From the NCBI RefSeq assembly GCF_024298885.1, contig NZ_CP101166.1, positions 2,108,001 through 2,172,000 on the forward strand: a DNA stretch of 64,000 nucleotides, given 5' to 3'. The stretch's first letter is position 1, and the number at the start of each line of letters is the position of its first letter. Shown here one piece after another: positions 42,189-49,761 of the stretch. This DNA is from Haloglomus halophilum. GTDB taxonomy: Archaea; Halobacteriota; Halobacteria; Halobacteriales; Haloarculaceae. The position numbers and the translations under genes are program-made. A model generated the notes under the pieces. That model had not been told where the DNA came from and made no database searches. It saw nothing but the letters and a program-made list of their open reading frames with translations.

Positions 42189-44291
42189 TCAATTTCCGAA
42201 GGCCGCGAGCGTCGGTTCCCGCATATCGCTGCAGTACTGCCTGATTCCTGCCTCACGCCACCCGAGTGGTGAAAGGACACTCTCGGCTGCCCGGCACAGC
42301 AGGTCGTCGTAATAATCGGCATCGTATCGGTCGCCCTCTTCGTGCGCGAGGCGAACACGGTCGGCCGTCGTCGCGTCGTCGTCCACGACAACGTAGGCTG
42401 TCCGCTGGCCTGGGTGGCGGTTGATTCCCTCACTAGCGGCCCGGTCGAGCGCCGCCGCAGTCTGGGTGAACCGCTCGTAGTCACCGGCCCCCTTCGAGAC
42501 GCGCTTCTCGATCAGCAGCCGGTCCGAGTCGATCTCGCCACTCTTGAGCGACGACCGGAATCGGGCCAGTCGGTCACAGACGGCTTCCGGGGAACGGGTG
42601 GCGTCGAGCGTCCGGATGAGCTCCCGCTGGGCCTCGGCGATGAACGGCGGCGTGCTGTGCTGGCGACATTCGATGCCACGATACTTGTAGCGGTCCGTAT
42701 CCGCGACCCGGCCGAAGTACTTCGTCAGCGCCCCGGCGTCGCTGTTCCGGAGCGGCACGAACGCGGCCCAGTCGTAGGCGGCCTCGTACTCGAGCTCGAT
42801 GCCGACCGCGTCGGTGATCTCGCCGGCCACCGTTTCGAGTGCAGTCGGCTCAGCCGTGGCTGGCGTGACCCAGATACTGTCGACGATACCGTGGACGACC
42901 TGCCAGCCGCTCGCTTCGAGCCGCTCCTTCGCGTCGAGCAGAATCTCCCGCGCGAACGCGTTGATTGCCTCGTGACAGGCGATGCGGCCGAACTTCGCGT
43001 TATTGAATCCCTGATACCCGAAGCAGGAGACGAGAATCCACTTGATAGCGTCCGACCGACCTTCGAGGTCCGCTCGCCGTTCTGGGTCATCACAGTCCGC
43101 GAGTTCTGTCTTGATCCGCTGGCGATCCGTGACGAGCGGTTCGAGAACGTCCGGCAGGTACCCCGGCTCGTCACAGATGCTGTAGCCCAGCCCAGGAACG
43201 TCCTCTCGTTCCTGGTGACAGTCACAGCGAACCGTCTCGGGACTGATGTTCCGCGTGATCATAATCGAGGGGTAGAGCGACGAGAAATCGAGTTCGTGAA
43301 CGTCCTCGTGGAGCCCGACATCTGGAGCGAAGGTGAATCCGCCCCGGTCGGCGTCGTCCAGTTGCCGCATCGTCTTGAACCGCTCCGGTCGCCATGCCTT
43401 CCATGGGACGAGGACATTCCGTCGGCGGGCTTCCCGAATCTGGATTGCCGTGAGAATGTTCCCGATGGATGCCCAGGCAGTCTCTTGAAGCGGCTTCCGA
43501 GAGCGGGCGACCAGATCCAGACAGCCGTCGAGGTTCGCCTCGCGGAGGAAGAACGTGTTCGCCTCGTCGACGATAGCTCGCCCCGGCACGTTGTAGCGGG
43601 CCGGCGAGTGCCCGACCCGCCCGTAGCTCTCGAAGGTGGACTGCCCAGCGAGTTGCTGGAACCCCGGGATGCGGCCGAGCTGGTAGTCCCACTCCTGCGC
43701 GTTGGCGACCGCGTGGAGTTGCGCGAGGAGGTCACTTTCCGAGACACGGAGTACGTCCGGGTCGGCGGCCTGGACTCGCTCCGCGACGGTTGCGGCCACG
43801 TTCGGTGGATCTCCTTCGATTACCGCTCCGTCGACTGTGATTGCTGATAGCCCGGGGTCACCGGCGAGTTCCGGGACCGTCGCTTCGAGCGAAAGCATGC
43901 GTAGCGACCGGTCCGGCGTGGGGTCGAGCTCCCGTTCCAGACAGTAGCGGAACTCCCGCGAGAAGTCCACGTTGTAGAGCCGGTATTCGCCGGGGGGCCC
44001 CCAGCCCCGGATGTCGCTCCCAACGCTGGTTACCGCGTCGACCGACTCGACATCGACACGAAGAACGGATTCCGCTTCGTGTCGGAACCCCCGCCGCCAG
44101 GGCTCGAACGCTGTGGCCGCCACTCCGGTGAACCGCTCGACGTGTGGCTGGATGGCGGTCAACTGTTCCCGGGTGTCCGCGGTAACGTAGAGCGTTGGCG
44201 TGTAGTCGGTATCGCGTTCGCACTCGGCGCCGTCTTCGGTTGCAGTCCACCGGAGCACGTCGCCATCAAGGAAGTCGAAGGTGAACGGCAT
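42189..44291 (-). CDS. PolB2-like family-B DNA polymerase with altered motifs
   Basis: 700 residues. Polymerase motif A is intact (LDFSSLYPSI, D335). Motif B is KWILVSCFGYQGFNNAKFG (from K418), the form I associate with archaeal PolB2. Motif C reads HGIVDSIWV: of the usual D-T-D only the second Asp (D471) remains. The exonuclease motif I (D-x-E) is LSLEA, lacking its Asp, so proofreading is doubtful. PolB2 proteins were long thought inactive but related crenarchaeal Dpo2 enzymes show activity and damage responses. The gene follows a small protein and a RecA-fold protein in one operon, suggesting a repair or translesion role. The start at 44291 begins MPFTFDFLDGD. Confidence 0.88.
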   Translation of the reverse strand: MPFTFDFLDGDVLRWTATEDGAECERDTDYTPTLYVTADTREQLTAIQPHVERFTGVAATAFEPWRRGFRHEAESVLRVDVESVDAVTSVGSDIRGWGPPGEYRLYNVDFSREFRYCLERELDPTPDRSLRMLSLEATVPELAGDPGLSAITVDGAVIEGDPPNVAATVAERVQAADPDVLRVSESDLLAQLHAVANAQEWDYQLGRIPGFQQLAGQSTFESYGRVGHSPARYNVPGRAIVDEANTFFLREANLDGCLDLVARSRKPLQETAWASIGNILTAIQIREARRRNVLVPWKAWRPERFKTMRQLDDADRGGFTFAPDVGLHEDVHELDFSSLYPSIMITRNISPETVRCDCHQEREDVPGLGYSICDEPGYLPDVLEPLVTDRQRIKTELADCDDPERRADLEGRSDAIKWILVSCFGYQGFNNAKFGRIACHEAINAFAREILLDAKERLEASGWQVVHGIVDSIWVTPATAEPTALETVAGEITDAVGIELEYEAAYDWAAFVPLRNSDAGALTKYFGRVADTDRYKYRGIECRQHSTPPFIAEAQRELIRTLDATRSPEAVCDRLARFRSSLKSGEIDSDRLLIEKRVSKGAGDYERFTQTAAALDRAASEGINRHPGQRTAYVVVDDDATTADRVRLAHEEGDRYDADYYDDLLCRAAESVLSPLGWREAGIRQYCSDMREPTLAAFGN

Positions 44292-44295
44292 CAGG

Positions 44296-44547
44296 TTACT
44301 CGCTGTCGTCCAGCTGGGCCTCGAGTTGCCGAATCCGCCGCTCCTGTTCCAGGAGTATCGAAACAAGTACCGGGAACAGCGGCTCGTCGTGGTTCAGATA
44401 CCCGCCGGCATCGGCGTGCGCCCGTGCGTGCTCGAAGAGCCGATCGAAATGGGGCTGGTTCCGGTGCCGGAGTGCCCGCCGATACGGCTGCCAGCGCTCC
44501 TCAATACCCGTGAGCAAATCGCGGTAGGTGGCATTCGTGCGTCCCAT
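44296..44547 (-). CDS. small conserved protein between RecA-like and PolB genes
   Basis: 83 residues: MGRTNATYRDLLTGIEERWQ, PYRRALRHRNQPHFDRLFEH, then a helical end with LLEQERRIRQLEAQLDD that looks like a coiled coil. It has no Cys. It starts directly after the upstream stop (adjacent bases) and ends four bases before the PolB start. I recall a haloarchaeal small family with this MGRTNPTYRD opening next to polymerase genes. It may be a bridging subunit of the RecA-like/PolB pair. Confidence 0.7.
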   Translation of the reverse strand: MGRTNATYRDLLTGIEERWQPYRRALRHRNQPHFDRLFEHARAHADAGGYLNHDEPLFPVLVSILLEQERRIRQLEAQLDDSE

Positions 44548-45228
44548 CTACGCCACCCCCGGCCGCGGCGTCTCACCCTCCACGAGCGCTTGGCGGCGCT
44601 GGAGGACCCGCTCCCAGAACGCGAGCGTCGTCTGGACGGCTCCGTTATCGACCGGGTAGACGAGCGTTTCGAACGAGTCGCCGACGAACCGGGGCCCCAT
44701 GTCCGTCGCCTCGTAGACGAGGTCGCGTGTCGGCAGTGCGTCGAACGGGTCGGTCAGGCCATCTGTTTCCTTCAGCGTCACCAGCACCGGCACCGATGCT
44801 CGCTCGGCAATCATCGCAAGCCGGTCGGCGACCCCACGTACCATCGACGCGGCATCCCCCCGCCCGAGCGTGTCGTCACGATAGGGTGCATCGACCCAGG
44901 GAACGACGACGAGCGCTGTTTCAGAATCCACCTCTTCGTCAAGCCTGTCGAGGAGCTCGTAATGCTGGAACGGTGTGAAGCCACGAGCGACACGAACGCG
45001 TTCGAGGAGGCGGCGACTCGGTGCGAGTCGGGCGAGTTGCTGGGTCGTCGCGTGGCCGTGACTGTCGACCCAGACGGCTGTGCCGTCCTGCCCGAGCAGA
45101 TGATCGAGCACGAGCGAGTCGATGGGGCCGACCGCGTGCGTTTCCGTTTCGAGAAGCGTCACCCCCGGGTTCAGTCGCGGGAGTGAGGGCGCCGGTGTCG
45201 AGACATCTGTGGTGGGTGTCGTGTCCAT
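44548..45228 (-). CDS. degenerate RecA-fold protein, PolB operon partner
   Basis: 226 residues with the core order of RecA/RadA proteins: NPGVTLLETETHAVGPIDSL, AVWVDSHGHATTQQLARLAP, ERVRVARGFTPFQHYELLDR, TALVVVPWVDAPYRD, and VPVLVTLKETD. The RVARGFT strand-helix matches the YARAYT element of Rad51/RadA. The Walker A lysine loop is missing (ETHAVGPIDSL), so ATP hydrolysis is unlikely. It is promoter-proximal in an operon with an 83-residue protein and PolB. The arrangement recalls bacterial ImuA-ImuB-type mutasomes, where a RecA-like protein helps an unusual polymerase. The ATG at 45228 has a leaderless TATA box. Confidence 0.72.
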   Translation of the reverse strand: MDTTPTTDVSTPAPSLPRLNPGVTLLETETHAVGPIDSLVLDHLLGQDGTAVWVDSHGHATTQQLARLAPSRRLLERVRVARGFTPFQHYELLDRLDEEVDSETALVVVPWVDAPYRDDTLGRGDAASMVRGVADRLAMIAERASVPVLVTLKETDGLTDPFDALPTRDLVYEATDMGPRFVGDSFETLVYPVDNGAVQTTLAFWERVLQRRQALVEGETPRPGVA

Positions 45229-45251
45229 GGGGATACGAAGCCGCTGTCCGA

Positions 45252-45260
45252 GTGATATAC
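45252..45260 (-). promoter_or_regulatory. TATA box of the RecA-like/PolB operon
   Basis: On the minus strand GTATATCAC lies about 28 bases before ATG 45228, predicting a leaderless transcript. Just upstream at 45271-45290 is TTCCGA and, nine bases on, CCGATA, a split version of the TTCCGATA site. Confidence 0.6.
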
Positions 45261-45348
45261 GCAAGTGCGGTCGTTCCGAAACGGCCGATAGCCGTGTGCG
45301 ACTGGTGAAAAGCGATTTCTCCGGCCCGTTGAGCGGTGTGTTGGCAGC

Positions 45349-45356
45349 TTCCGATA
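45349..45356. promoter_or_regulatory. TTCCGATA site between orc1 and the RecA-like operon
   Basis: An exact octamer five bases after the orc1 stop and about 120 before the RecA-like start. See the other exact copies at 42145, 46413, 46422 and 46587. Confidence 0.5.
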
Positions 45357-45360
45357 GCTC

Positions 45361-46365
45361 CTACTCCGCTAACCGATACGTCCGGCCGCGCTTCTCCCCC
45401 TCTGCGATGATTAGATCGTAGGCGGCCAGTTTCTGCAGGTATTTCCGGATCGTTCGCTTGCTCTTGGGGGTCGAGGTTCGCTCCTGATACTGGCCATACA
45501 GCTCTCCTGGGTCGACTTCCCCGCACTCTTCGATGATATCGTAGAGCGTCCGCTGGTGTGGCTTGAGTCGGTCGAGGCTCTTCTGCTGGAGCGTCTCCCG
45601 AGCGTTCGGGAGCGCCTCACGAACCGTCTCGCTCGGGATGTGCGCCAGTCCATCCCGGTCAGCCGTCCGGGCGGCCTCTCGAAGCGTGGCAATCGCGATG
45701 CGGGCATCCCCCGCTGCAGCATCGGCGATGAATCGGAGGTCCTCGTCATCGATTGCGTCCGGCGTCAGCCCGCGGTCCACACGGGCCTGCAGAATCGCGA
45801 CCAGATCATCCATCCCGTAGCGCTCGAACCGGATACGGCGACTCGCGTGGAGCCGGCTCACCAGCCGTTCGTCGAGCTGTGCGAACAGATCCTCCTCACG
45901 ATTGGCGATCATCACGATGGAGATACCGCGCGTCATGTAGAGGTCGTAGAGGACGTCCTTGTCCTCGAGTTGGTCGACCTCATCGAGTACGATCACGTAC
46001 GGCGAGCCGTCGTAGTTCTGGATTCGCTGTAGGAGTAGATCGGCTGGTGTGGACTGGCGATGGATATCGACCGTCCGGCCGATGGCAGAGAGAATCTCGT
46101 AGAGCACCTGGAAGCGCGAGTAGTTCTGCCAGCAGTTGACGTACTGGGTTGTGATGTCGATGACCGCTTCGCGGAGCTGCTCGACCGTATATCGGGCGAT
46201 GCATGTCTTCCCTGTCCCAGAGGGGCCGAACAGGAACATTGTCTCCCCATGCTCGCCCTCGGTGATCGGATCGAGTGCGTTGGAGAGCGCGTTGACCTCA
46301 GCGTCCCGGTGGACGATATCCCGTGGGACGAACTCGGGATCGAGGACACGCGCATCTCGAATCAT
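45361..46365 (-). CDS. Orc1/Cdc6 family replication initiator
   Basis: 334 residues. AAA+ motifs are complete: Walker A GPSGTGKT (47-54), Walker B VIVLDEVD (125-131), sensor 1 IVMIANRE and sensor 2 in GDARIAIATLREA. A C-terminal winged helix (DIIEECGEVDPGELYGQYQE, SKRTIRKYLQKLAAYDLIIA) binds origin DNA. Plasmid-type haloarchaeal Orc proteins control their own origin, often in the upstream intergenic region. Here that region has tandem TTCCGATA copies and AT-rich stretches. A minus-strand TATA (46390-46398) gives a short leader. This supports autonomous replication of the element at some stage. Confidence 0.93.
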   Translation of the reverse strand: MIRDARVLDPEFVPRDIVHRDAEVNALSNALDPITEGEHGETMFLFGPSGTGKTCIARYTVEQLREAVIDITTQYVNCWQNYSRFQVLYEILSAIGRTVDIHRQSTPADLLLQRIQNYDGSPYVIVLDEVDQLEDKDVLYDLYMTRGISIVMIANREEDLFAQLDERLVSRLHASRRIRFERYGMDDLVAILQARVDRGLTPDAIDDEDLRFIADAAAGDARIAIATLREAARTADRDGLAHIPSETVREALPNARETLQQKSLDRLKPHQRTLYDIIEECGEVDPGELYGQYQERTSTPKSKRTIRKYLQKLAAYDLIIAEGEKRGRTYRLAE

Positions 46366-46412
46366 TCGAGTATGGCGTATTCCTCGCGATTACATAAATG
46401 GACGCGGGGTGC

Positions 46413-46429
46413 TTCCGATACTTCCGATA
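46413..46429. repeat. tandem TTCCGATA pair upstream of orc1
   Basis: TTCCGATA at 46413-46420 and again at 46422-46429, one base apart, so 9 bp phasing. They lie 15-40 bases upstream of the orc1 TATA box. Confidence 0.65.
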
Positions 46430-46584
46430 TCTTGGGGCGCTGAATCTGAGCGCTGTATCGTCCTATTTGACGCCTATATCGGACGGAAAGGAGCGGTGTT
46501 CTGAGTGACGGAGTGAGATGCGTCTATCCTAGTACTATTCGCAATTTTGGTATTGTCCGAAAAGGCCCGGAAAATACTGCCGTT

Positions 46585-46602
46585 AATTCCGATAGTGGAA
46601 TT
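46585..46602. promoter_or_regulatory. inverted repeat AATTCC-GATAGT-GGAATT with TTCCGATA
   Basis: A perfect 6+6+6 inverted repeat that includes the octamer at 46587-46594 and runs into the plus-strand TATA box of the secretion operon, consistent with an operator. Confidence 0.55.
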
Positions 46603-46672
46603 TATGTACAAAGGTGTCGACCGACCGAATGCCGTCTTCGGTCAGTGTCATAGCAAATATCGAGCCCCCAAC

Positions 46673-47116
46673 ATGATACATCAACTCCATTCGCTGATGC
46701 CCTCCACTCCGGAACGGAACTGTTTCCACCACACTGCTCGCACTGGTGTGTTGACTCTCCTACTCCTCGGATTGATGGCATCGGCTGCGGCTCCGGTTGC
46801 AGCCCAGGACGGTTCTGGGAGTTCGGCGACGAACCCGATTTGCCAGGATAGCTCCAATACGTTGTCCGACATGATAGAAGGGTTTGTTCAGATTACAACC
46901 GGTTTCGGGTTGATGGGGCTACTCGTCGTCTGGCAGGCGGATTCACTGATGGAGATGGTCACACTCAGCCGTGAGCAGAAAGCCAAGATCAAGCAGCACA
47001 AACGCGGTGCTATGCGGTCTGCTGCTGTGCTGGTCGTGCTCGGGCCGCTGTTCACTGTCGCCGGGCCGACGATGGGGCTACCTATCGCCCAGTGTGTGGA
47101 CCTGATTCCGTTCTGA
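46673..47116 (+). CDS. VirB2/TrbC-like pilin subunit (candidate)
   Basis: 147 residues. A cleavable signal (VLTLLLLGLMASAAAPVAAQ) is followed by a short Ser/Gly-rich stretch and two membrane helices (MIEGFVQITTGFGLMGLLVV; AAVLVVLGPLFTVAGPTMGL) joined by a charged loop EMVTLSREQKAKIKQHKRGA. Signal plus two helices with a basic loop is the topology of VirB2/TrbC pilins of type IV secretion. Two Cys (NPICQD, AQCVDL) could form a disulfide. It is the first gene of a rightward operon ending with the VirB4-like ATPase. ATG 46673 is preferred because the TATA at 46598 places the transcript start near 46630. Confidence 0.65.
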   Translation: MIHQLHSLMPSTPERNCFHHTARTGVLTLLLLGLMASAAAPVAAQDGSGSSATNPICQDSSNTLSDMIEGFVQITTGFGLMGLLVVWQADSLMEMVTLSREQKAKIKQHKRGAMRSAAVLVVLGPLFTVAGPTMGLPIAQCVDLIPF

Positions 47117-47126
47117 CTCCTCACAG

Positions 47127-48941
47127 ATGTCGGAACGCGGATTCACCCTGCTACTCATCATCGGCCTCCTTGCAAGCGGTCTGACAAGTGTCGTGTCTGC
47201 GACGCCCCCACGTCCCGGGACCGAAGGGAACGGACTTGACGAGAACGAGTCAGCGACACTCTGGTCTCGTGACAACGACAGTCAGCGTATCACGAACGCC
47301 GAGTACCGGCGGGCCTACGGTGAGCGGCGGACGGCAATCCAGAGCGTGGCCAACGGGACGGACCTGACGTTCCGGCGACCCCCGTCGACCGCTGGAATCT
47401 GGACGCGTCACGACTTTTCGGATTATACGCCCGGAAACGCGAGTGTCTCGGTGTACCCAACATCGGCGAACCGAACGAATTCGACGCTGATTCGGGATGC
47501 GCATGCGACTGTGTTTGCCGCAACGCCGTCGACGGTGGCACACACGGGGCCAGGAGAGACGACACGATATCTGGCACCGGACGGAGAGCTGCGTGGCGCT
47601 GTCGACTACCGAGTCGCTGTTCCAGATGGCAACGTAACCACACGCCGCTCCACTGCTACGAACGGATCGAACACGACCGCCGGCCGTCGCACCCGCCGCG
47701 TATCGTGGTCGCTTACGAGCCACGAGATTAGCGCTGTCCGGCTGATTCAGGGTGGCGAGGTTATCGCGCGGACGAACGGCTCTCACCGGCCTCGAATCGA
47801 GTACGCGCTCACAGGACGAGACGGAACGCTCAGGCTGGAAGCCGATATCGAGGTCAGCCTCACACGTCGCGTCACCGTCACTCGCACGACGAACAGAACC
47901 ACCCCGAACGGGACGGAGAACATCGTCCGCGAGCGGACAACGACGAGTGTCGTGACGGATTCGGTGACGGTAACCGACGAGATTCATGGGCGCGTGTACG
48001 GCCTAGAACCGTCGCTCGAGTACGTGACGTATCCCGACGGCGACCTCGGTCTTGCGGTCTTCCAGGAGCTTCCCTGGCAGGGATATCGGCTGCGTGCGAA
48101 CGGCGGAGCACGGGTCCGTGGTGTTTGGCGATTCTACACCGCTCGTGATACTGGCTGGGACACGCTTGTCCTGAGCCGGGCGACCGACGCACAACGCATC
48201 GAATCGGATGCAGTTCCAGTGTTGGTCCACGCATACCCGTCTCGCATCGGCCCACGGATCGAGCCGGAGGGCCGCGGCCCGGAGTTGCTAAATCGGTGGG
48301 GCGCACGGCGGGATTCGCCCGACGGAACACTCGGTCGGAACGTCCACGTCGAGGTGGTCGATGGGTCGTACGAGGCCACGCATGGCCTCGCTGTTCGGTA
48401 CCGTGCCAACGCTAGCACCCGGATTACGGTTCGTGGTATCGTTCGCGGCGAGAACCGGACACTCCGCCCCGACGCCGACGGCACGAAGCGGGTCCTCCGG
48501 CAGAGCAATCTCACCGTCGAGCGCATCTCCGAGTCGGAGTCACAGCTCACGGTACGGATTACCCTCCGCGATGCCGAGACTGGGGAGCCGATTTCGCTCT
48601 CGGCGCCGAATCGTCCCCGGTACGAACCGTTGCTGGTCACTCGAGACGAGGCGTATATCTCGATTGGAGACCGGCGCGTCCAGACGAACCTCTCCGGGAT
48701 GGCGACTGTCCGGCTCGATGAGAGCGGTGTGTACACGGTCCGCTACCACCCGGAATCGTGGCTTACCCACGATCCGGCCTACACCGGGACGGCGACATCC
48801 GTTCGATGGCACCCCCTCGCGACGATAATGGGCTGGCTTGCCCTCGCAATCCGGGTAGCACAGTGGTTTCTGCCGTTCGTTCTTGCGCTGTATGCGGGGC
48901 GACGGCTGGGTGGGATGTTTCGGTATCGAGGTGACCTCTGA
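47127..48941 (+). CDS. large surface glycoprotein-like membrane protein of the secretion operon
   Basis: 604 residues: signal peptide FTLLLIIGLLASGLTSVVSA, a long beta-rich extracellular part, and a C-terminal membrane anchor WLALAIRVAQWFLPFVLALY with a basic tail. About sixteen N-x-S/T sequons (NGT, NAS, NRT, NST, NVT, NTT and others) predict heavy N-glycosylation, as in haloarchaeal cell-surface proteins. Arg content is higher than in the neighbours. I do not recognise the domain. Its place between the pilin and lipoprotein genes suggests an adhesin or mating-pair protein at the cell surface. Confidence 0.7.
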   Translation: MSERGFTLLLIIGLLASGLTSVVSATPPRPGTEGNGLDENESATLWSRDNDSQRITNAEYRRAYGERRTAIQSVANGTDLTFRRPPSTAGIWTRHDFSDYTPGNASVSVYPTSANRTNSTLIRDAHATVFAATPSTVAHTGPGETTRYLAPDGELRGAVDYRVAVPDGNVTTRRSTATNGSNTTAGRRTRRVSWSLTSHEISAVRLIQGGEVIARTNGSHRPRIEYALTGRDGTLRLEADIEVSLTRRVTVTRTTNRTTPNGTENIVRERTTTSVVTDSVTVTDEIHGRVYGLEPSLEYVTYPDGDLGLAVFQELPWQGYRLRANGGARVRGVWRFYTARDTGWDTLVLSRATDAQRIESDAVPVLVHAYPSRIGPRIEPEGRGPELLNRWGARRDSPDGTLGRNVHVEVVDGSYEATHGLAVRYRANASTRITVRGIVRGENRTLRPDADGTKRVLRQSNLTVERISESESQLTVRITLRDAETGEPISLSAPNRPRYEPLLVTRDEAYISIGDRRVQTNLSGMATVRLDESGVYTVRYHPESWLTHDPAYTGTATSVRWHPLATIMGWLALAIRVAQWFLPFVLALYAGRRLGGMFRYRGDL

Positions 48942-49753
48942 TGGACTGGACTCGACGAACTCTGGTTGGAGGTATCGCATCCGTAACCGTACCGCTGGCT
49001 GGCTGTTCGCTCGATTCGCCATCCGACGACCCGACCGACAGTGGCAGCGGTGGTGAATTCGAACAGGTACAGGTGGACGGGCAGACGCTCGTGGTTGGGC
49101 TCGGGGAACTCTCGGCGGATACAGTGAACGTTATCGCTCCCGATGGCACTGCGTTTGCGTCGCAGTCGGTCCCACAGGGGGCGACGACGGTCACGTTCGA
49201 TATCGGACTCTCATACGCCCCGGGCGAGTATCGGGTCGTTGCGAGTACCGGAGAGTCGACGATAGCGGAAACCACTCTCACGATTGCACCGGACCTCGAG
49301 ATCCTGGAGGTCGGCGTCGGTGCAAATCATCTTGACCGGATGCCAACTGGCCTCGGTAATACGAAATCTGCGGAGGCACTGGTTACCGTCATTAATCGCG
49401 GAAACGGTCCAGCTATCCTCGAAAAAATACTGTTCCTTGGTGGGGTACCAAATCCAACTACTGACCTTCAAGATGCAGATGAAGAGGAGGCTAGTGGTAT
49501 ATTCAATAAAGCTGAGGGCGCCAGCGAGGTTACTCAGCTCGTAATTCTTGGAAATCAAAAAGACACCCTCTATACTAGCAGACTCCCGTTCAGCTTCCAC
49601 GAAGATGGAGTGAGCTGTAGCAGTGACGAACAAACTGGAAAGTTCCGAGTAGTACTGTCTACGAGGATTGAGGGTGCTTCTGCTACCGGTGAGTACTCTA
49701 TTAGCTATACTCGGTCCAGTGAATCTGGTGAGTGTAACATCCGAATTAATTGA
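48941..49753 (+). CDS. Tat-type lipoprotein of the secretion operon
   Basis: 270 residues with DWTRRTLVGGIASVTVPLAGC: twin Arg, hydrophobic stretch and lipobox, so it is lipid-anchored outside the membrane. The first domain (EFEQVQVDGQTLVVGLGELS, FDIGLSYAPGEYRVVAST) is a small beta-sandwich. From about residue 125 onward the DNA becomes AT-richer and codon use departs from the neighbours, with the aa style changing to Ile/Asn/Lys-containing (GNGPAILEKILFLGG). It overlaps the previous gene by one base (TGATG). Function is unknown; an outer component of the secretion apparatus is likely from context. Confidence 0.65.
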   Translation: MDWTRRTLVGGIASVTVPLAGCSLDSPSDDPTDSGSGGEFEQVQVDGQTLVVGLGELSADTVNVIAPDGTAFASQSVPQGATTVTFDIGLSYAPGEYRVVASTGESTIAETTLTIAPDLEILEVGVGANHLDRMPTGLGNTKSAEALVTVINRGNGPAILEKILFLGGVPNPTTDLQDADEEEASGIFNKAEGASEVTQLVILGNQKDTLYTSRLPFSFHEDGVSCSSDEQTGKFRVVLSTRIEGASATGEYSISYTRSSESGECNIRIN

Positions 49754-49761
49754 ACTCAACA

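Larger units (their letters stand above)
46366..46672. other. AT-rich intergenic region, candidate replication origin and divergent promoters
   Basis: 307 bases between divergent orc1 and the secretion operon. It has TATA boxes for both directions (minus strand ATTTATGTA at 46390-46398; plus strand AATTTATGTA at 46598-46607), a tandem pair of TTCCGATA, a third copy inside an inverted repeat, and low-GC runs around 46540-46610. The position beside orc1 is where haloarchaeal origins are normally found. No classical long origin repeats were recognised. Confidence 0.5.
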
